From: an uncultured Clostridia bacterium | GTDB lineage: Bacteria > Bacillota > Clostridia > Christensenellales > Borkfalkiaceae | DNA length: 58,915 bases | NCBI GenBank assembly: GCA_947631925.1 | Contig: CANRNE010000013.1 | Span: 1-58,915, forward strand | Reading direction: 5' to 3' | Part shown: piece after piece, positions 17,371 to 28,929 of the stretch | Layout: each line of letters begins with the position of its first letter | How positions within the stretch are numbered: position 1 is the first letter of the stretch | Translations under genes and position numbers: made by a program | The notes under the pieces: generated by a model | What the model was told of the DNA's origin: nothing | Database searches by the model: none | Seen by the model: only the letters and a program-made list of their open reading frames with translations

Positions 17371-17399
17371 GCATAAAACAGTTTAACCTCCGCATAATG
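17371..17399 (+). promoter_or_regulatory. Candidate forespore (sigma-G/F-like) promoter of spoVT
   Basis: GCATA (17371-17375), 17 bp, then CATAATG (17393-17399). This compares with the published GHATR-N17/18-CATNNTA type consensus, with one mismatch in the -10. SpoVT is sigma-G controlled in Bacillus subtilis. Predicted transcription start is about 17405-17407. Read by eye only. Confidence 0.5.
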
Positions 17400-17419
17400 G
17401 GTAATACGGAGGTTTTTTT
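17385..17419 (+). terminator. Terminator-like hairpin overlapping the spoVT ribosome site
   Basis: AACCTCCG (17385-17392) pairs with CGGAGGTT (17407-17414), with a 14-nt loop and seven T ending at the spoVT ATG. The right arm is the only Shine-Dalgarno sequence. It may end uvrA/aminotransferase transcription and block spoVT translation on read-through RNA. Confidence 0.7.
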
Positions 17420-17965
17420 ATGAAAGCTACGGGTATCGTGAGAAGAATCGACGAGCTGGGGCGGGTGGTCATTCCCAAGGAGATTCGCAAGACACTGCGC
17501 ATTCGCGAGGGCGACCCCTTGGAACTCTTCACCGACAAAGGGGAACTCATGCTCAAAAAATATTCCCCCATTGCCTCGGTGGACCGCTTTGCGGAGGGGA
17601 CGGCGAAGTCGCTTGCCGAACAGAGCGGACTGCTCGCCGCCATTTCGGACACCGACGCCATTCTTGCGGCGTGCGGGACGGGAAAGAAGTGGCTGCTCGG
17701 CAAGACGGTCTCGGAGAAACTCACGGAGATTATGCTCTCGCGAAGATGCTATGCGGCGGCAAAGGCGGAGAGCGGGGACATCGTGCCCATCACGTCGGAC
17801 GGCGAGGGGGAATTCACGGCGCAAGCAATCGTTCCCATCGTCGCAAACGGGGACTGCCTCGGCTCCGTCATCCTGCTCTCGGCGGAGGCGGGAGCGATTT
17901 TGGAGAGCCCTGCCGTAAAGCTCGCCCGTCTCACGGCGGACATCATCGCGGGACAGTTCGAATAA
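17420..17965 (+). CDS. spoVT: Stage V sporulation protein T (AbrB-family regulator with GAF-like domain)
   Basis: A 181-aa transcription factor. Residues 1-50 form the swapped-hairpin AbrB domain (MKATGIVRRIDELGRVVIPK...GDPLELF), near-identical in pattern to SpoVT. The rest is a GAF-like ligand domain. In Bacillus, SpoVT tunes sigma-G-dependent genes in the forespore. The neighbours YabM-YabN downstream keep the Bacillus order spoVT-yabM-yabN, which strengthens the call. Translation may be controlled by the upstream hairpin. Confidence 0.93.
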   Translation: MKATGIVRRIDELGRVVIPKEIRKTLRIREGDPLELFTDKGELMLKKYSPIASVDRFAEGTAKSLAEQSGLLAAISDTDAILAACGTGKKWLLGKTVSEKLTEIMLSRRCYAAAKAESGDIVPITSDGEGEFTAQAIVPIVANGDCLGSVILLSAEAGAILESPAVKLARLTADIIAGQFE

Positions 17966-17969
17966 AAAA

Positions 17970-17994
17970 AACGCCCCTTCCTCGGGGCGTATTT
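17970..17994. terminator. Hairpin between spoVT and the YabM-like gene
   Basis: ACGCCCC (17971-17977) pairs with GGGGCGT (17984-17990). A run of A precedes it and ATTTC follows. It sits eight bases before the next ATG, which lacks a clear ribosome site. Confidence 0.6.
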
Positions 17995-17998
17995 CATC

Positions 17999-19369
17999 AT
18001 GAAACGTTCCTATCTCAAAAACGCCGCCCTGCTCTCCTTCGGAAGTCTTGCGGCAAAGGGGATTGGCGCCCTCTACCGCGTTCTGCTCCTCTCCGCCGTC
18101 GGGAGCTACGGCATGGGGCTGTACCACATGGCGTACCCGCTCTTCTGTCTCCTTCTCACCTTCTCCTCGGCGGGAATTCCCACCGCGCTCGCCCGCATCG
18201 TCGCCCGCGAGAACGCCGCGGGAGGGGAGAGCGGGACGCTGAAGGCCGCCCTGAAACTCTTCTCCCTCTTGGGACTTGCGGGCACGGGGCTGCTCCTCTT
18301 TCTCGCCCCCGCGGCGGCGAAACTGCAGGGAGAGCCCTCCCTTTCCGCCTGCTATACCGCCCTCGCACCCTCCGTCTTTTTCATCGCGCTCATCGCCGTG
18401 CTCCGCGGGTATTTTCAAGGCAAACACGACATGCTTCCGACGGCGCTCTCGGAGATTTTCGAACAGCTCATCAAAGTGGCATTCGGGCTGTTTTTTGCAT
18501 ACAGGTATACATTTTCGCCGCAAAAAGCGGTGACGGGGGCGCTGTTTGCGGTGACCCTCTCCGAGCTGTTTGCGCTCCTCTTTCTCGCGATTCCCCTCAA
18601 AAAAGAGCGCCGCCCGCTCTATGCGCGGCAGACGGGAGCGGGGGAGATTGCCCGCGCCGCCCTGCCCGTCATGGCGGCAACGTCCATTCTCCCTCTCTCG
18701 GGAACGCTCGACAGCGTCTTCATCGTGCGCCTGCTTTCGAAATCTGCGGAGAATGCCGTCTCCCTCTACGGACTGTATGCGGGCGGTGCGCTCGCCCTCG
18801 TCGGGCTCCCCGCTTCCGTCATCTACGGGCTTGCGGCGGCGTCCGTGCCCGCAGTCGCCGCCCTGTTCGGCGCGGGACGAGAGGAGGAGGGAATGCGGCG
18901 GGTGCATGTCGCCCTTCTCATCACGCTATCCCTCTCCCTCGCCGCGGCGGCGGGACTGTTTTTTCTCGCACCAATCGCCGCAAAACTGCTCTTTCCTACC
19001 CTTTCCGAGGGAGATTCTGCCGTCCTCATTCGCCTCATCCGCACGATGTCCCTCTCCGCCGTCCCCCTCGCGGGGGTGGACACGCTCGCCGCCTGTCTTG
19101 CGGGCATGGGGCGGGCAAAGTGCGCGGCGGGCGCCATGGGCGTCGCCGTTCTCGTCAAACACGCCCTGCAGCTTCTCCTCATCCCGCGGCTCGGCATCAT
19201 GGGCGCGGCGATTGCGGCAAACACCTGCTATTTGATTGCTTTTTTCCTCGATTTGGTTTATACTGAAAAAAAAGAGACGAGGAAGGCGTATGATTATTGT
19301 CGTGGGACTCGGCGTCGCGGCGGGCGAGCTCGGCGTTGCGGCGAAACAAGCTATCGAACAGGCGGATGA
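17999..19369 (+). CDS. MOP-superfamily flippase, SpoVB/YabM-like
   Basis: A 456-aa membrane protein with about twelve to fourteen TM helices, of the MATE/MOP lipid-flippase type (GVGSYGMGLYHMAYPLF-like N-terminus, SAGIPTALARIVARE, TLDSVFIVRLL). Relatives export wall or envelope lipid-linked precursors; YabM/SpoVB act in spore cortex or envelope assembly. Its last 26 codons overlap mazG by 80 nt in another frame. An A8 run at 19266-19273 offers a -1 slip that would stop at the TGA overlapping the mazG ATG. The start is supported by alignment with the family N-terminus, not by a ribosome site. Confidence 0.85.
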   Translation: MKRSYLKNAALLSFGSLAAKGIGALYRVLLLSAVGSYGMGLYHMAYPLFCLLLTFSSAGIPTALARIVARENAAGGESGTLKAALKLFSLLGLAGTGLLLFLAPAAAKLQGEPSLSACYTALAPSVFFIALIAVLRGYFQGKHDMLPTALSEIFEQLIKVAFGLFFAYRYTFSPQKAVTGALFAVTLSELFALLFLAIPLKKERRPLYARQTGAGEIARAALPVMAATSILPLSGTLDSVFIVRLLSKSAENAVSLYGLYAGGALALVGLPASVIYGLAAASVPAVAALFGAGREEEGMRRVHVALLITLSLSLAAAAGLFFLAPIAAKLLFPTLSEGDSAVLIRLIRTMSLSAVPLAGVDTLAACLAGMGRAKCAAGAMGVAVLVKHALQLLLIPRLGIMGAAIAANTCYLIAFFLDLVYTEKKETRKAYDYCRGTRRRGGRARRCGETSYRTGG

Positions 19370-20675
19370 AGTCATCGTCCGCTGTGAAAATCTCCCCTGC
19401 GTGCAGACGCTGAAGGACGCGAATATCCGCTATACGACGGCGGATTCTCTGTACGCGTCGAGCAGAAATTACGACACCTTTGCGCGAAAACTCGCCGCGG
19501 AAATCCGGCGCAGGGCAAAGGGGAGACGGGTCGCCTACTGTGTGGACGGGGGTGCGTCCGAGGACGCCACTGCCCGCCTTCTTCATGCGGACACCGTCTT
19601 CGAAGGGGTCTCCAAGGGGAGCTATTATGCCGCTAAGGCGAAATTTTACGGCGGATACTCTGCGGTCTCCGCCTTCTGGCTTGCGGAGAAGCGCGTCGCC
19701 CTTCCCCTCGTGGTCTATGACCTCACGAAGAGCAATTCGGGGGACGTGAAATTGCTGCTTGCGGAGCGGTTCGGGGACGAAATTCCCGCGATTTTCTTCA
19801 CGGAGCACGGACAAATCGAGGCGCCGCTCTACGAACTGGACCGCGTCGGCGCCCTTGCCGCGGCCATTCCAGAGGTCCCTCTGCTCGAAAAGAAGCGGTT
19901 CGACTTCGAGGACTTTGTGGAAATTCTGCGCAGACTCCGCGCCCCCGACGGCTGTCCGTGGGACAGGGTGCAGACGCACGAAAGCATCCGAATCAACGCC
20001 ATTGAGGAGGCCTATGAGCTCGTCGACGCCATCGACCGAAAGGACCCCGCGCGCATGTGCGAGGAGGCGGGGGATGTGCTCATGCAGGCCCTCTTCCACA
20101 CCCTCATCGAAGAGGACGCGGGCGGATTTTCGGTGGGGGATATGGTGTCGGGCGTGTGCGAAAAACTCATCACAAGGCACACCCATGTGTTCGGAACAGA
20201 CAGGGCGCAGGGCGCGGACGGCGCGCTCGCCGTGTGGGAGAAGAACAAGATGACGGAGAAGCACCAGACGACCTATTCGGACGCCGTCAACGACGTTCCC
20301 GCCTGCTTTCCCGCCCTTCTTCGCGCGCAAAAGATTGCAAAGCGCATGGAAAAGGGGGGCTGGGACGCCGCCACAGTGGAAAATTTCGAGAAAAAATTCC
20401 GCGAGGAGTATGCGGAGTTCAGGGAGGCGCTCGCCTCGGGGGAGAGGGCCCGCATCGAGGAAGAACTCGGCGACGTGCTCTTCTGCACCGTCGAGCTCGG
20501 GCGCATGGCGGGGGAGGACTGCGAGATGGCCCTCCTCGACACCGTGAAAAAACTTCAGCGCCGCTACACGGCCTACGAGGCGCTCGTGCGCGCCGACGGC
20601 AAGGATGTCCATGCCCTCTCCGTGGCGGAAAAGGACGCCTACTACAAGAGGGCGAAAGATGATACACGCGCTTGA
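19290..20675 (+). CDS. mazG: YabN-type protein: tetrapyrrole methylase-like domain fused to MazG pyrophosphohydrolase
   Basis: A 461-aa two-domain protein. Residues 1-215 resemble a SAM-dependent tetrapyrrole methylase (MIIVVGLGVAAGELG start). The rest is a MazG module with LRAPDGCPWDRVQTHESI and the metal-binding EEAYELVDAI and EEAGDVLMQ helices, plus a second partial MazG repeat (EEELGDVLF). MazG hydrolyses nucleoside triphosphates to monophosphates. AGGAAGG precedes the ATG. dusB overlaps its end by 17 nt. Confidence 0.92.
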   Translation: MIIVVGLGVAAGELGVAAKQAIEQADEVIVRCENLPCVQTLKDANIRYTTADSLYASSRNYDTFARKLAAEIRRRAKGRRVAYCVDGGASEDATARLLHADTVFEGVSKGSYYAAKAKFYGGYSAVSAFWLAEKRVALPLVVYDLTKSNSGDVKLLLAERFGDEIPAIFFTEHGQIEAPLYELDRVGALAAAIPEVPLLEKKRFDFEDFVEILRRLRAPDGCPWDRVQTHESIRINAIEEAYELVDAIDRKDPARMCEEAGDVLMQALFHTLIEEDAGGFSVGDMVSGVCEKLITRHTHVFGTDRAQGADGALAVWEKNKMTEKHQTTYSDAVNDVPACFPALLRAQKIAKRMEKGGWDAATVENFEKKFREEYAEFREALASGERARIEEELGDVLFCTVELGRMAGEDCEMALLDTVKKLQRRYTAYEALVRADGKDVHALSVAEKDAYYKRAKDDTRA

Positions 20676-21600
20676 CATCGCGGGCATGGTATGCCCCAAC
20701 AACGTCTTTCTTGCCCCCATGGCGGGATATACCAACTATCCCTTCCGCAAGATGTGCACCTCGCTCGGCGCGGGGCTTGCCTTCACCGAAATGGTGAGTG
20801 CAAAGGGGCTGCATTACGGCAATGAGGAGACAAAATCCCTCCTGTATGCGGAACATGAGGCCCCCAAAGCCGCCCAACTCTTCGGAAACGACCCCGAAAT
20901 CATGCGCGAAGCGTGCGAGAGCGAGGCGCTCGCCCCCTTCGACCTCATCGATATCAACATGGGCTGTCCCATGCCGAAAATCACGCGAAACGGCGAAGGG
21001 AGCGCCCTGCTTGCGGACATGCCCCTTGCGGAGAAGGTCATCGCCGCCTGTGTCAAGAGCGGAAAGCGCATCTCGGTGAAGTTCCGCACGGGGCTCGACG
21101 AGGCGCATAAGGTTACGGCGGAGTTTGCGAGAATGTGCGAGGGCGCGGGCGCCTGCATGATTACCGTCCACGGCAGGACGAAGGACAGGATTTACGCAGG
21201 CCCCGTCGACTACGAGGAGATTGCCGCCGCCAAGCGCGCGGTCGATATTCCCGTCGTCGCCAACGGCGGAATTTGGAACGACAAGGACCTTAAAAAGATG
21301 TTTGAGAGAACGGGAGCAGACGCCTTCATGGTCGCCCGCGCCGCCCTCTACCGCCCGCAGGTCTTCTGCGACCTCTTGGGGACGGAGCCGCCGCCCATCC
21401 TCGGGCTCTTTCTCGAAGAGCTCGAGGAGACCAAGCGCATCTACGGCGAACACTTTGCGTGCGTTTTCCTGCGCAAAATGGCGGCATTTTACATCAAGGG
21501 CCGTCCGCGCGGAAATCACTACAAGCGGCAGCTCTTCGAGGCGCAGACGACAGAGCAAGTTGCCTCCCTCGCCCGCGAAATTTTCGCCGAAACGCCGTGA
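20659..21600 (+). CDS. dusB: tRNA-dihydrouridine synthase
   Basis: A 313-aa FMN enzyme that reduces uridine to dihydrouridine in tRNA. It has a TIM-barrel start FLAPMAGYTNYPFR, the catalytic Cys103 in INMGCPMPKITRNGEGSALL, RTGLDE, and the GGIWN and VARAALYRP phosphate-binding segments. The gene overlaps mazG by 17 nt, so it shares that operon. In Bacillus the position after yabN is held by other genes, so the linkage here is lineage-specific. Confidence 0.93.
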   Translation: MIHALDIAGMVCPNNVFLAPMAGYTNYPFRKMCTSLGAGLAFTEMVSAKGLHYGNEETKSLLYAEHEAPKAAQLFGNDPEIMREACESEALAPFDLIDINMGCPMPKITRNGEGSALLADMPLAEKVIAACVKSGKRISVKFRTGLDEAHKVTAEFARMCEGAGACMITVHGRTKDRIYAGPVDYEEIAAAKRAVDIPVVANGGIWNDKDLKKMFERTGADAFMVARAALYRPQVFCDLLGTEPPPILGLFLEELEETKRIYGEHFACVFLRKMAAFYIKGRPRGNHYKRQLFEAQTTEQVASLAREIFAETP

Positions 21601-21631
21601 TTTTCACCAAAACAACCCCAAAGGAGGGAGT

Positions 21632-23955
<2,324 letters not shown>

Positions 23956-24154
23956 ACGCGTATAAGCTACGCGATACTGTGTCGAAGATGCGCTTCCCTT
24001 GGTCACGTACGTGCGTAGTACGCTCCCTGCGGGAATGCTCCTTCTCCTTGTCTCGCTTGCTTCTCCGCGTTTTGACGGGACCCCAAAAGCAGAGACAAGG
24101 CGCTCCCGATTTCATACAAACACCATAACACCGTAATTTTCATAAGGAGAACAT
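23956..24154. other. gyrB-gyrA intergenic region with inverted repeats
   Basis: Contains the palindrome CACGTACGTG (24005-24014) and a 9-bp inverted repeat CCTTGTCTC (24046-24054)/GAGACAAGG (24092-24100). No T-run follows the repeat and no consensus promoter was seen. AAGGAGA precedes gyrA. Could be a leader structure or a degenerate repeat. Confidence 0.5.
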
Positions 24155-26767
24155 ATGGCAAAACGCGAAACAAGTCCCGAACTTACCGAGGAATTCAAAA
24201 AGACGCTCGAGATGACGAAAATTCTCGACGTGGAGGTGAATGATGAGCTCACCCGCTCCTTCATTGCGTATGCGATGGCGGTCAACAAGTCGCGCGCCAT
24301 TCCCGATGTCAGGGACGGTTTGAAGCCCGTCCACCGCCGCATTCTCTATGCGATGCACGAGATGGGACTGTACAACGACAAGGCGTACAGAAAGTGCGCG
24401 CGTATCGTCGGTGACGTCATGGGTAAATTCCACCCGCACGGCGACAGTTCGGTCTACGATGCCCTCGTCCGTCTCGCGCAGGACTTCACCATCAACTTCC
24501 CCCTCGTCGACGGGCACGGCAACTTCGGCTCGGTGGACGGAGACCCGCCCGCTGCCATGCGTTATACCGAGGCGCGCCTCACAAAACTCGCCGCCGAGAT
24601 GCTCAAGGACCTCGACAAGGAGACGGTGGACTTCTTCCCCAACTTCGACGGCATCGAAATGGAGCCCGCCGTGCTGCCCGCCCGCTTCCCCAACCTTCTC
24701 GTCAACGGGTCGGACGGCATCGCCGTCGGCATGGCGACGAATATCCCGCCCCACAACCTCGCCGAAGTCATCGACGGGACGGTCGCGATGATTGACAACC
24801 CCGACATCACGGTGGATGAACTCATGGACTACATCCCCGCGCCCGACTTCCCGACGGGGGGCATCATCATGGGCAGAAGCGGCGTGCGCAAGGCATACCG
24901 CACGGGACAGGGCAACATCGTCATCCGCTCCAAGTGCGAGATAGAAGAGCACGGCACGGGCGGCAATGCGAGAAGCCGCATCATCGTGACGGAGATTCCC
25001 TATCAAGTCAACAAGGCCCAGCTCATCATCCAGATTGCGGACATGGTCAAGGACAAGCGCATCGAGGGCATCTCCGACATCCGCGACGAGAGCGGCAGAG
25101 AGGGCATGCGCATCGTCATCGAATGCAAGAAGGACGCCAACGCGCAAGTCGTCCTCAACACCCTCTTCAAGCACACCAATTTGCAAGTCTCGGACGGCAT
25201 CATCCTTCTCGCCCTCGTCGAGAACGGCACCGAGCCCCGCTATCTCAACATCCGCGACATCCTCTACTACTACCTCGAGCACCAGAAGGACGTCATCGTC
25301 CGCCGCACCCGTTTCGACCTCAACAAGACGGAGGAGCGCGCCCACATCGTCTCCGGTCTCGTGCTCGCCCTCGCCAACATCGACGAGGTCATCCGCATCA
25401 TCAAAGAATCCGCGGACAAGAACGACGCCTGCTCCAAACTCATCCAATCCTTCGAACTGTCCGAAAAACAGGCGAACGCCATCCTCGAAATGCGTCTGCA
25501 GCGCCTCACTTCCCTCGAAGTCGAGAAGCTCAAGGAGGAGCTCGACGCCCTCATGGCGACGATTGCCGACCTCAAGGATATCCTCTCCAGCGACAAGCGC
25601 GTGCTCGACATCATCAAGGCGGACCTTCTTGCCATCAAGGGGAAATACCCCTCCGAGCGCAAGACGGAGATTTCCGTCGACTACGGCGACATCGAGGACG
25701 AGGACCTCATCGACGAGGAGGACGTCGTCATCTCCATGACGCACGGCGGCTATGTCAAGCGCATTCCGCTCTCCGAGTACCGCGCCCAGCACCGCGGCGG
25801 CGTCGGAATTACGGGGCACAAGCCCAAGGAAGAGGACTTCGTCGAGAGCATGTTCGTCTGCTCCACCCACCACAACATCCTCTTCTTCTCCAACTTCGGA
25901 AAAGTGTACTCCCTCAAGGGGTACATGATTCCCGAGGCGACGCGCCAGTCCCGCGGCAGGGCGATGGTCAACCTCATCCAGCTCTCCGCAGGCGAGAAAA
26001 TCGCAGCGTTCCTGCCCGTCTATGAGAACGGCACGGGCTATCTCGTGATGGCGACCAAGCGCGGCCTCGTCAAGAAGACGGCGACGAGCGAATTCGAGAG
26101 CATCAAGAAGAACGGAAAGATTGCCATCAAGATAGCAGAGGACGACGAGCTCATCTCCGTGCAGTTTACGGGCGGCGGCGACGAGATTATGATTGCCTCT
26201 CACAGCGGCAAGTGCATCCGCTTCGCCGAGAGCGACGTCCGCCCGATGGGAAGGGACACGATGGGCGTGCGCGGCATCAGCCTCTCCAAGGGCGACGAAG
26301 TCGTGGATATGCTCGTCCTTCGCGAGGGATTTGACATCCTCACCGTCTCCGAGAACGGCTACGGCAAGCGTTCGGACCCCGCCGACTACCGCCTGCAATC
26401 CCGCGGCGGTAAGGGCATCAAAGCGGGCATCTTCAATGAGAAGACGGGCGCGCTCGTCAACATGAAGCTCGCGAGCGACCTCTATGACGTCATGCTCGTC
26501 ACCAGTGCGGGCATCGTCATCCGCATGCACCTCGAGGCCATCTCGAAGATTGGCAGAGCGACGCGCGGCGTGCGCCTGATGAACGTGCGCGAGGGGATTG
26601 TCGCGACCGTCGCCGTCACCGACCGCGACGACGAAGCCGAGGTGGAGGCACCCGAAGAGACGGCGGCGGACCTCTCCCCCGAAGATCTTCAAGGAGCGCC
26701 CGAAGAAGCCGACTCCACCGAAAACGATGCACCCATGTCCGAGGACGGACCTTCGGAAAACCAATAA
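24155..26767 (+). CDS. gyrA: DNA gyrase subunit A
   Basis: An 870-aa DNA-breaking subunit. The catalytic Tyr137 lies in [10 protein letters not shown], with the quinolone-determining region just before it ([11 protein letters not shown]). The C-terminal beta-pinwheel carries a GyrA box (QSRGGKGI), which favours gyrase over ParC. The last ~40 residues are acidic. A copy of the word GCACCCATGTCCG sits in this tail (26729-26741). Confidence 0.97.
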   Translation: MAKRETSPELTEEFKKTLEMTKILDVEVNDELTRSFIAYAMAVNKSRAIPDVRDGLKPVHRRILYAMHEMGLYNDKAYRKCARIVGDVMGKFHPHGDSSVYDALVRLAQDFTINFPLVDGHGNFGSVDGDPPAAMRYTEARLTKLAAEMLKDLDKETVDFFPNFDGIEMEPAVLPARFPNLLVNGSDGIAVGMATNIPPHNLAEVIDGTVAMIDNPDITVDELMDYIPAPDFPTGGIIMGRSGVRKAYRTGQGNIVIRSKCEIEEHGTGGNARSRIIVTEIPYQVNKAQLIIQIADMVKDKRIEGISDIRDESGREGMRIVIECKKDANAQVVLNTLFKHTNLQVSDGIILLALVENGTEPRYLNIRDILYYYLEHQKDVIVRRTRFDLNKTEERAHIVSGLVLALANIDEVIRIIKESADKNDACSKLIQSFELSEKQANAILEMRLQRLTSLEVEKLKEELDALMATIADLKDILSSDKRVLDIIKADLLAIKGKYPSERKTEISVDYGDIEDEDLIDEEDVVISMTHGGYVKRIPLSEYRAQHRGGVGITGHKPKEEDFVESMFVCSTHHNILFFSNFGKVYSLKGYMIPEATRQSRGRAMVNLIQLSAGEKIAAFLPVYENGTGYLVMATKRGLVKKTATSEFESIKKNGKIAIKIAEDDELISVQFTGGGDEIMIASHSGKCIRFAESDVRPMGRDTMGVRGISLSKGDEVVDMLVLREGFDILTVSENGYGKRSDPADYRLQSRGGKGIKAGIFNEKTGALVNMKLASDLYDVMLVTSAGIVIRMHLEAISKIGRATRGVRLMNVREGIVATVAVTDRDDEAEVEAPEETAADLSPEDLQGAPEEADSTENDAPMSEDGPSENQ

Positions 26768-26775
26768 GATACGTT

Positions 26776-26815
26776 GCGCCGCGCTTGAAATTTTCAAGCG
26801 CGGCGCCCCATTTTT
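26776..26815 (+). terminator. gyrA terminator
   Basis: A perfect inverted repeat, GCGCCGCGCTTGAAA (26776-26790) and TTTCAAGCGCGGCGC (26792-26806), followed by five T at 26811. Confidence 0.85.
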
Positions 26816-26830
26816 ACAAGAAACATTCTT

Positions 26831-26871
26831 AAAAAACCGACCCCATTCCCGCAATTTGCGGGAATGGGGTC
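26831..26871 (-). terminator. veg terminator
   Basis: GACCCCATTCCCGC (26839-26852) pairs with GCGGGAATGGGGTC (26858-26871). On the minus strand it is followed by six T, fitting termination of veg. Confidence 0.85.
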
Positions 26872-26875
26872 ATAT

Positions 26876-27130
26876 TTACCCCTCCGCCCGCTTGACGGGC
26901 TTCACTTTGACGCTGCCGCACAGGACTTCGGCATACGAATAGGACGTCTTCCCCAAGAATCCCTTGTCGTCGGGGCTGACAGTGAACAGGGCGGGGTAGA
27001 CCCCGGAGAGCCTTCCGCAGTACCGAAGGACCTTATTTCTGCCGAGATTTACGGTGACGTCCACTTGTTTCAGGAAGTATTCCGCGATGGTCTCTTTGAC
27101 GCGCGCAATATCGTGTTTCGGCTTAATCAT
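26876..27130 (-). CDS. veg: Veg family protein
   Basis: An 84-aa SH3-like small protein. The pattern LGRNKV...GRLSGVYPALFTV and KTSYSYAEVLCGSVKV matches Bacillus Veg (YPSVFV...VSYSYADILTETV). Bacillus Veg stimulates biofilm gene expression and is expressed strongly in vegetative growth and outgrowth. It is convergent with gyrA. A TATAAA about 35 nt upstream on the minus strand may be its -10. Confidence 0.85.
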   Translation of the reverse strand: MIKPKHDIARVKETIAEYFLKQVDVTVNLGRNKVLRYCGRLSGVYPALFTVSPDDKGFLGKTSYSYAEVLCGSVKVKPVKRAEG

Positions 27131-27200
27131 GCTCCGATTCTTGCCCCATGTTGCGCTTTTTATACCTTTTTGGGAAGGGGGAATCGAAAACAGGCCCCTT

Positions 27201-27257
27201 GCCCACCCCTTGCGGGGCGGGTGTCACGAGCAACACGAGTGACGGAAGGGGTGGCGC
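27201..27257. repeat. Extragenic repeat R3, copy 1
   Basis: Matches the reverse complement of about 58849-58910, sharing GCCCACCCCTTG and GACGGAAGGGGTGGCGC. No coding capacity is credible in 27131-27409. Confidence 0.7.
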
Positions 27258-27347
27258 TTGTCCATACACCACCCCCTCAGTCGCCTACGGCGCCATAAAT
27301 TCCCTTCCTCTCGGCAAAATTCGGCAAAACATTCGCCGATGTTTCCC

Positions 27348-27376
27348 GCATATGCCGAACATTTGCGGCATAGGAT
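27348..27376 (+). promoter_or_regulatory. Candidate sigma-E-like promoter
   Basis: GCATATG (27348-27354), 14 bp, CATAGGAT (27369-27376), compared with the mother-cell KMATATT-N14-CATACAHT type consensus (one and two mismatches). It drives a spore-envelope-type gene 34 nt downstream. Confidence 0.5.
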
Positions 27377-27409
27377 AGAAGGAAGTCAAAATGCGGGAGT
27401 GAAATTTTC

Positions 27410-28882
27410 ATGAAAACACAGACGCAGGTATTCCGTGGCTACGGAAAACGCAAACAGCTCAATGTGCAGACGGCCGTCGAGTGCAGATTCACGCAGGAGA
27501 TAGAGACAATTCTCTCCACCCACTGCGGCCTCGTCGTCACGGGCGCGGACGTCACGGACGGCGAAGTCCGTTACTACGGCAAGGCGCATTTCTCCCTCGT
27601 CTATGAGGATTCCGAGCGGCACGTCTGCCGTGCGGAGAAGGGCGTGGAGTGGTCGGCGACCGAGAAGGACGACTTCCTCTTCCCCGCGCTCACCGCCCGC
27701 CTCAACGCCGCCGTCGAGAACATTTCGGTGAGAAGAGAGGGCGCGAGCGTGTATGCGCAGGCGCTCATCGGCGCGGACATCTCCTTTTATGGGGAACAGA
27801 ACTTCGAATATTTGGCAGGGGGAGATCTCATCATGCGGCGGGAGACCGTCGGCGTGCTCTCCGCCCACCTCGTCTCGGGCACGGCGGAGACGGAGGACGA
27901 ATTCGACACCGATTTCGTCGGCGACATCCTCCAGCATGCGGAGACCGTCAACCTCATCGAACTCGTCTGCGAGACGGGCGCTCTCAAGGTGGAGGGGGAA
28001 ATCAATCTCTGCATCCTCGCCCTGAAGGGGAATTCCCTCGTCTCCTTCGAACGCCTCGTGCCCTTCTCCATGGAAATTCCCTGCGACGCGGCGGCATTCG
28101 GCGCACGGGCGGAGGCAAACGTCTCCGTCGCCAACGTCACCATCCACGCGGAGGCAGACGAGGAGAAGAGCAAGTGCACCGTGTTTGCGGAATTTACCCT
28201 CACCGCCGAGGGCTGCGTGTATGAAGAGAGCGAAGTGGACGCCGTGACGGACGCCTTTTCTCCCACCCATGAGACGCATCTCGTCTTTGCGACGGCGGAG
28301 AGCGGCGGCGTGGGGGATACCTTCCGCGTCACCGAGCGCGTCTCGGGGAAGTGTACTCTCTCCTCCCCCGTGACCTTCTCCGACGCCCTGCAGGCCATCA
28401 CTCTCCAGCGCGCGGAGGCAGACCTCGTCGCAACCGCAGAGGGGAAGCGGGTCGAGGGCGTCGCGGCGGCAACCCTCATCGTGCTCGGCGCGGACGGCGC
28501 GCACAGAGGCGTGGAGATAGGACTTCCCTTCTCCGTCCCCGTGGACGCGCAGAACGCTACGGTCTCTGTCCTCGTCTGCGGCATGTCGGCGCGGCAGAAG
28601 CAGGAGGGGGAGATTGACGCGGAGGCGACCTTGAAGATTACCGTACAGGAAAAGCGCGCCTTCTCGGCGCACCTCGTGGCGAGCGCGGAGGAGGGGGAAC
28701 AGCTCCCTTTGGAGGACAGCGCCGTGAGCGTGTACATTCCCCGCGCGGGCGACGGGCTCTGGGAGCTCGCAAAGAGCCTGAAAAAATCCCCCGAAGAGGT
28801 GGAGGCGAGCAACCCCGACATCGGCTTCCCCATCGGCGAGGGCCAGCGCGTCATCGTGTACCGCAAGAAGACAATTTTATAA
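27410..28882 (+). CDS. SPOCS (DUF3794) and LysM protein, SipL-like spore morphogenesis protein
   Basis: A 490-aa protein. Residues 1-430 hold about three repeats of the SPOCS/DUF3794 type (VECRFTQEIETIL..., LVYEDSERHVCRAEKGVEW). Residues ~440-490 form a LysM domain (YIPRAGDGLWELAKSLKKS...EGQRVIVYRKK). This layout matches Clostridioides SipL, which binds SpoIVA and drives coat assembly around the forespore in the mother cell. The sigma-E-like promoter fits. Neighbour ispE is separately terminated and promoted. Confidence 0.85.
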   Translation: MKTQTQVFRGYGKRKQLNVQTAVECRFTQEIETILSTHCGLVVTGADVTDGEVRYYGKAHFSLVYEDSERHVCRAEKGVEWSATEKDDFLFPALTARLNAAVENISVRREGASVYAQALIGADISFYGEQNFEYLAGGDLIMRRETVGVLSAHLVSGTAETEDEFDTDFVGDILQHAETVNLIELVCETGALKVEGEINLCILALKGNSLVSFERLVPFSMEIPCDAAAFGARAEANVSVANVTIHAEADEEKSKCTVFAEFTLTAEGCVYEESEVDAVTDAFSPTHETHLVFATAESGGVGDTFRVTERVSGKCTLSSPVTFSDALQAITLQRAEADLVATAEGKRVEGVAAATLIVLGADGAHRGVEIGLPFSVPVDAQNATVSVLVCGMSARQKQEGEIDAEATLKITVQEKRAFSAHLVASAEEGEQLPLEDSAVSVYIPRAGDGLWELAKSLKKSPEEVEASNPDIGFPIGEGQRVIVYRKKTIL

Positions 28883-28888
28883 CAATTT

Positions 28889-28918
28889 CGCCTCCGCTGC
28901 ATGCGGAGGCGTAATTTT
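28889..28918 (+). terminator. Intrinsic terminator
   Basis: CGCCTCCGC (28889-28897) pairs with GCGGAGGCG (28903-28911); TAATTTT follows. Confidence 0.8.
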
Positions 28919-28929
28919 GGGAAAATTTC

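Noticed and set aside
24140-26854. 904-codon open frame antisense to gyrA
   Set aside because: Produced by strong GC-rich codon bias that avoids antisense stops. The product is low-complexity Asp/Val/Glu/His-rich, with no ribosome site. Similar shadows lie over uvrB, uvrA, ppdK, glyQS and mazG.
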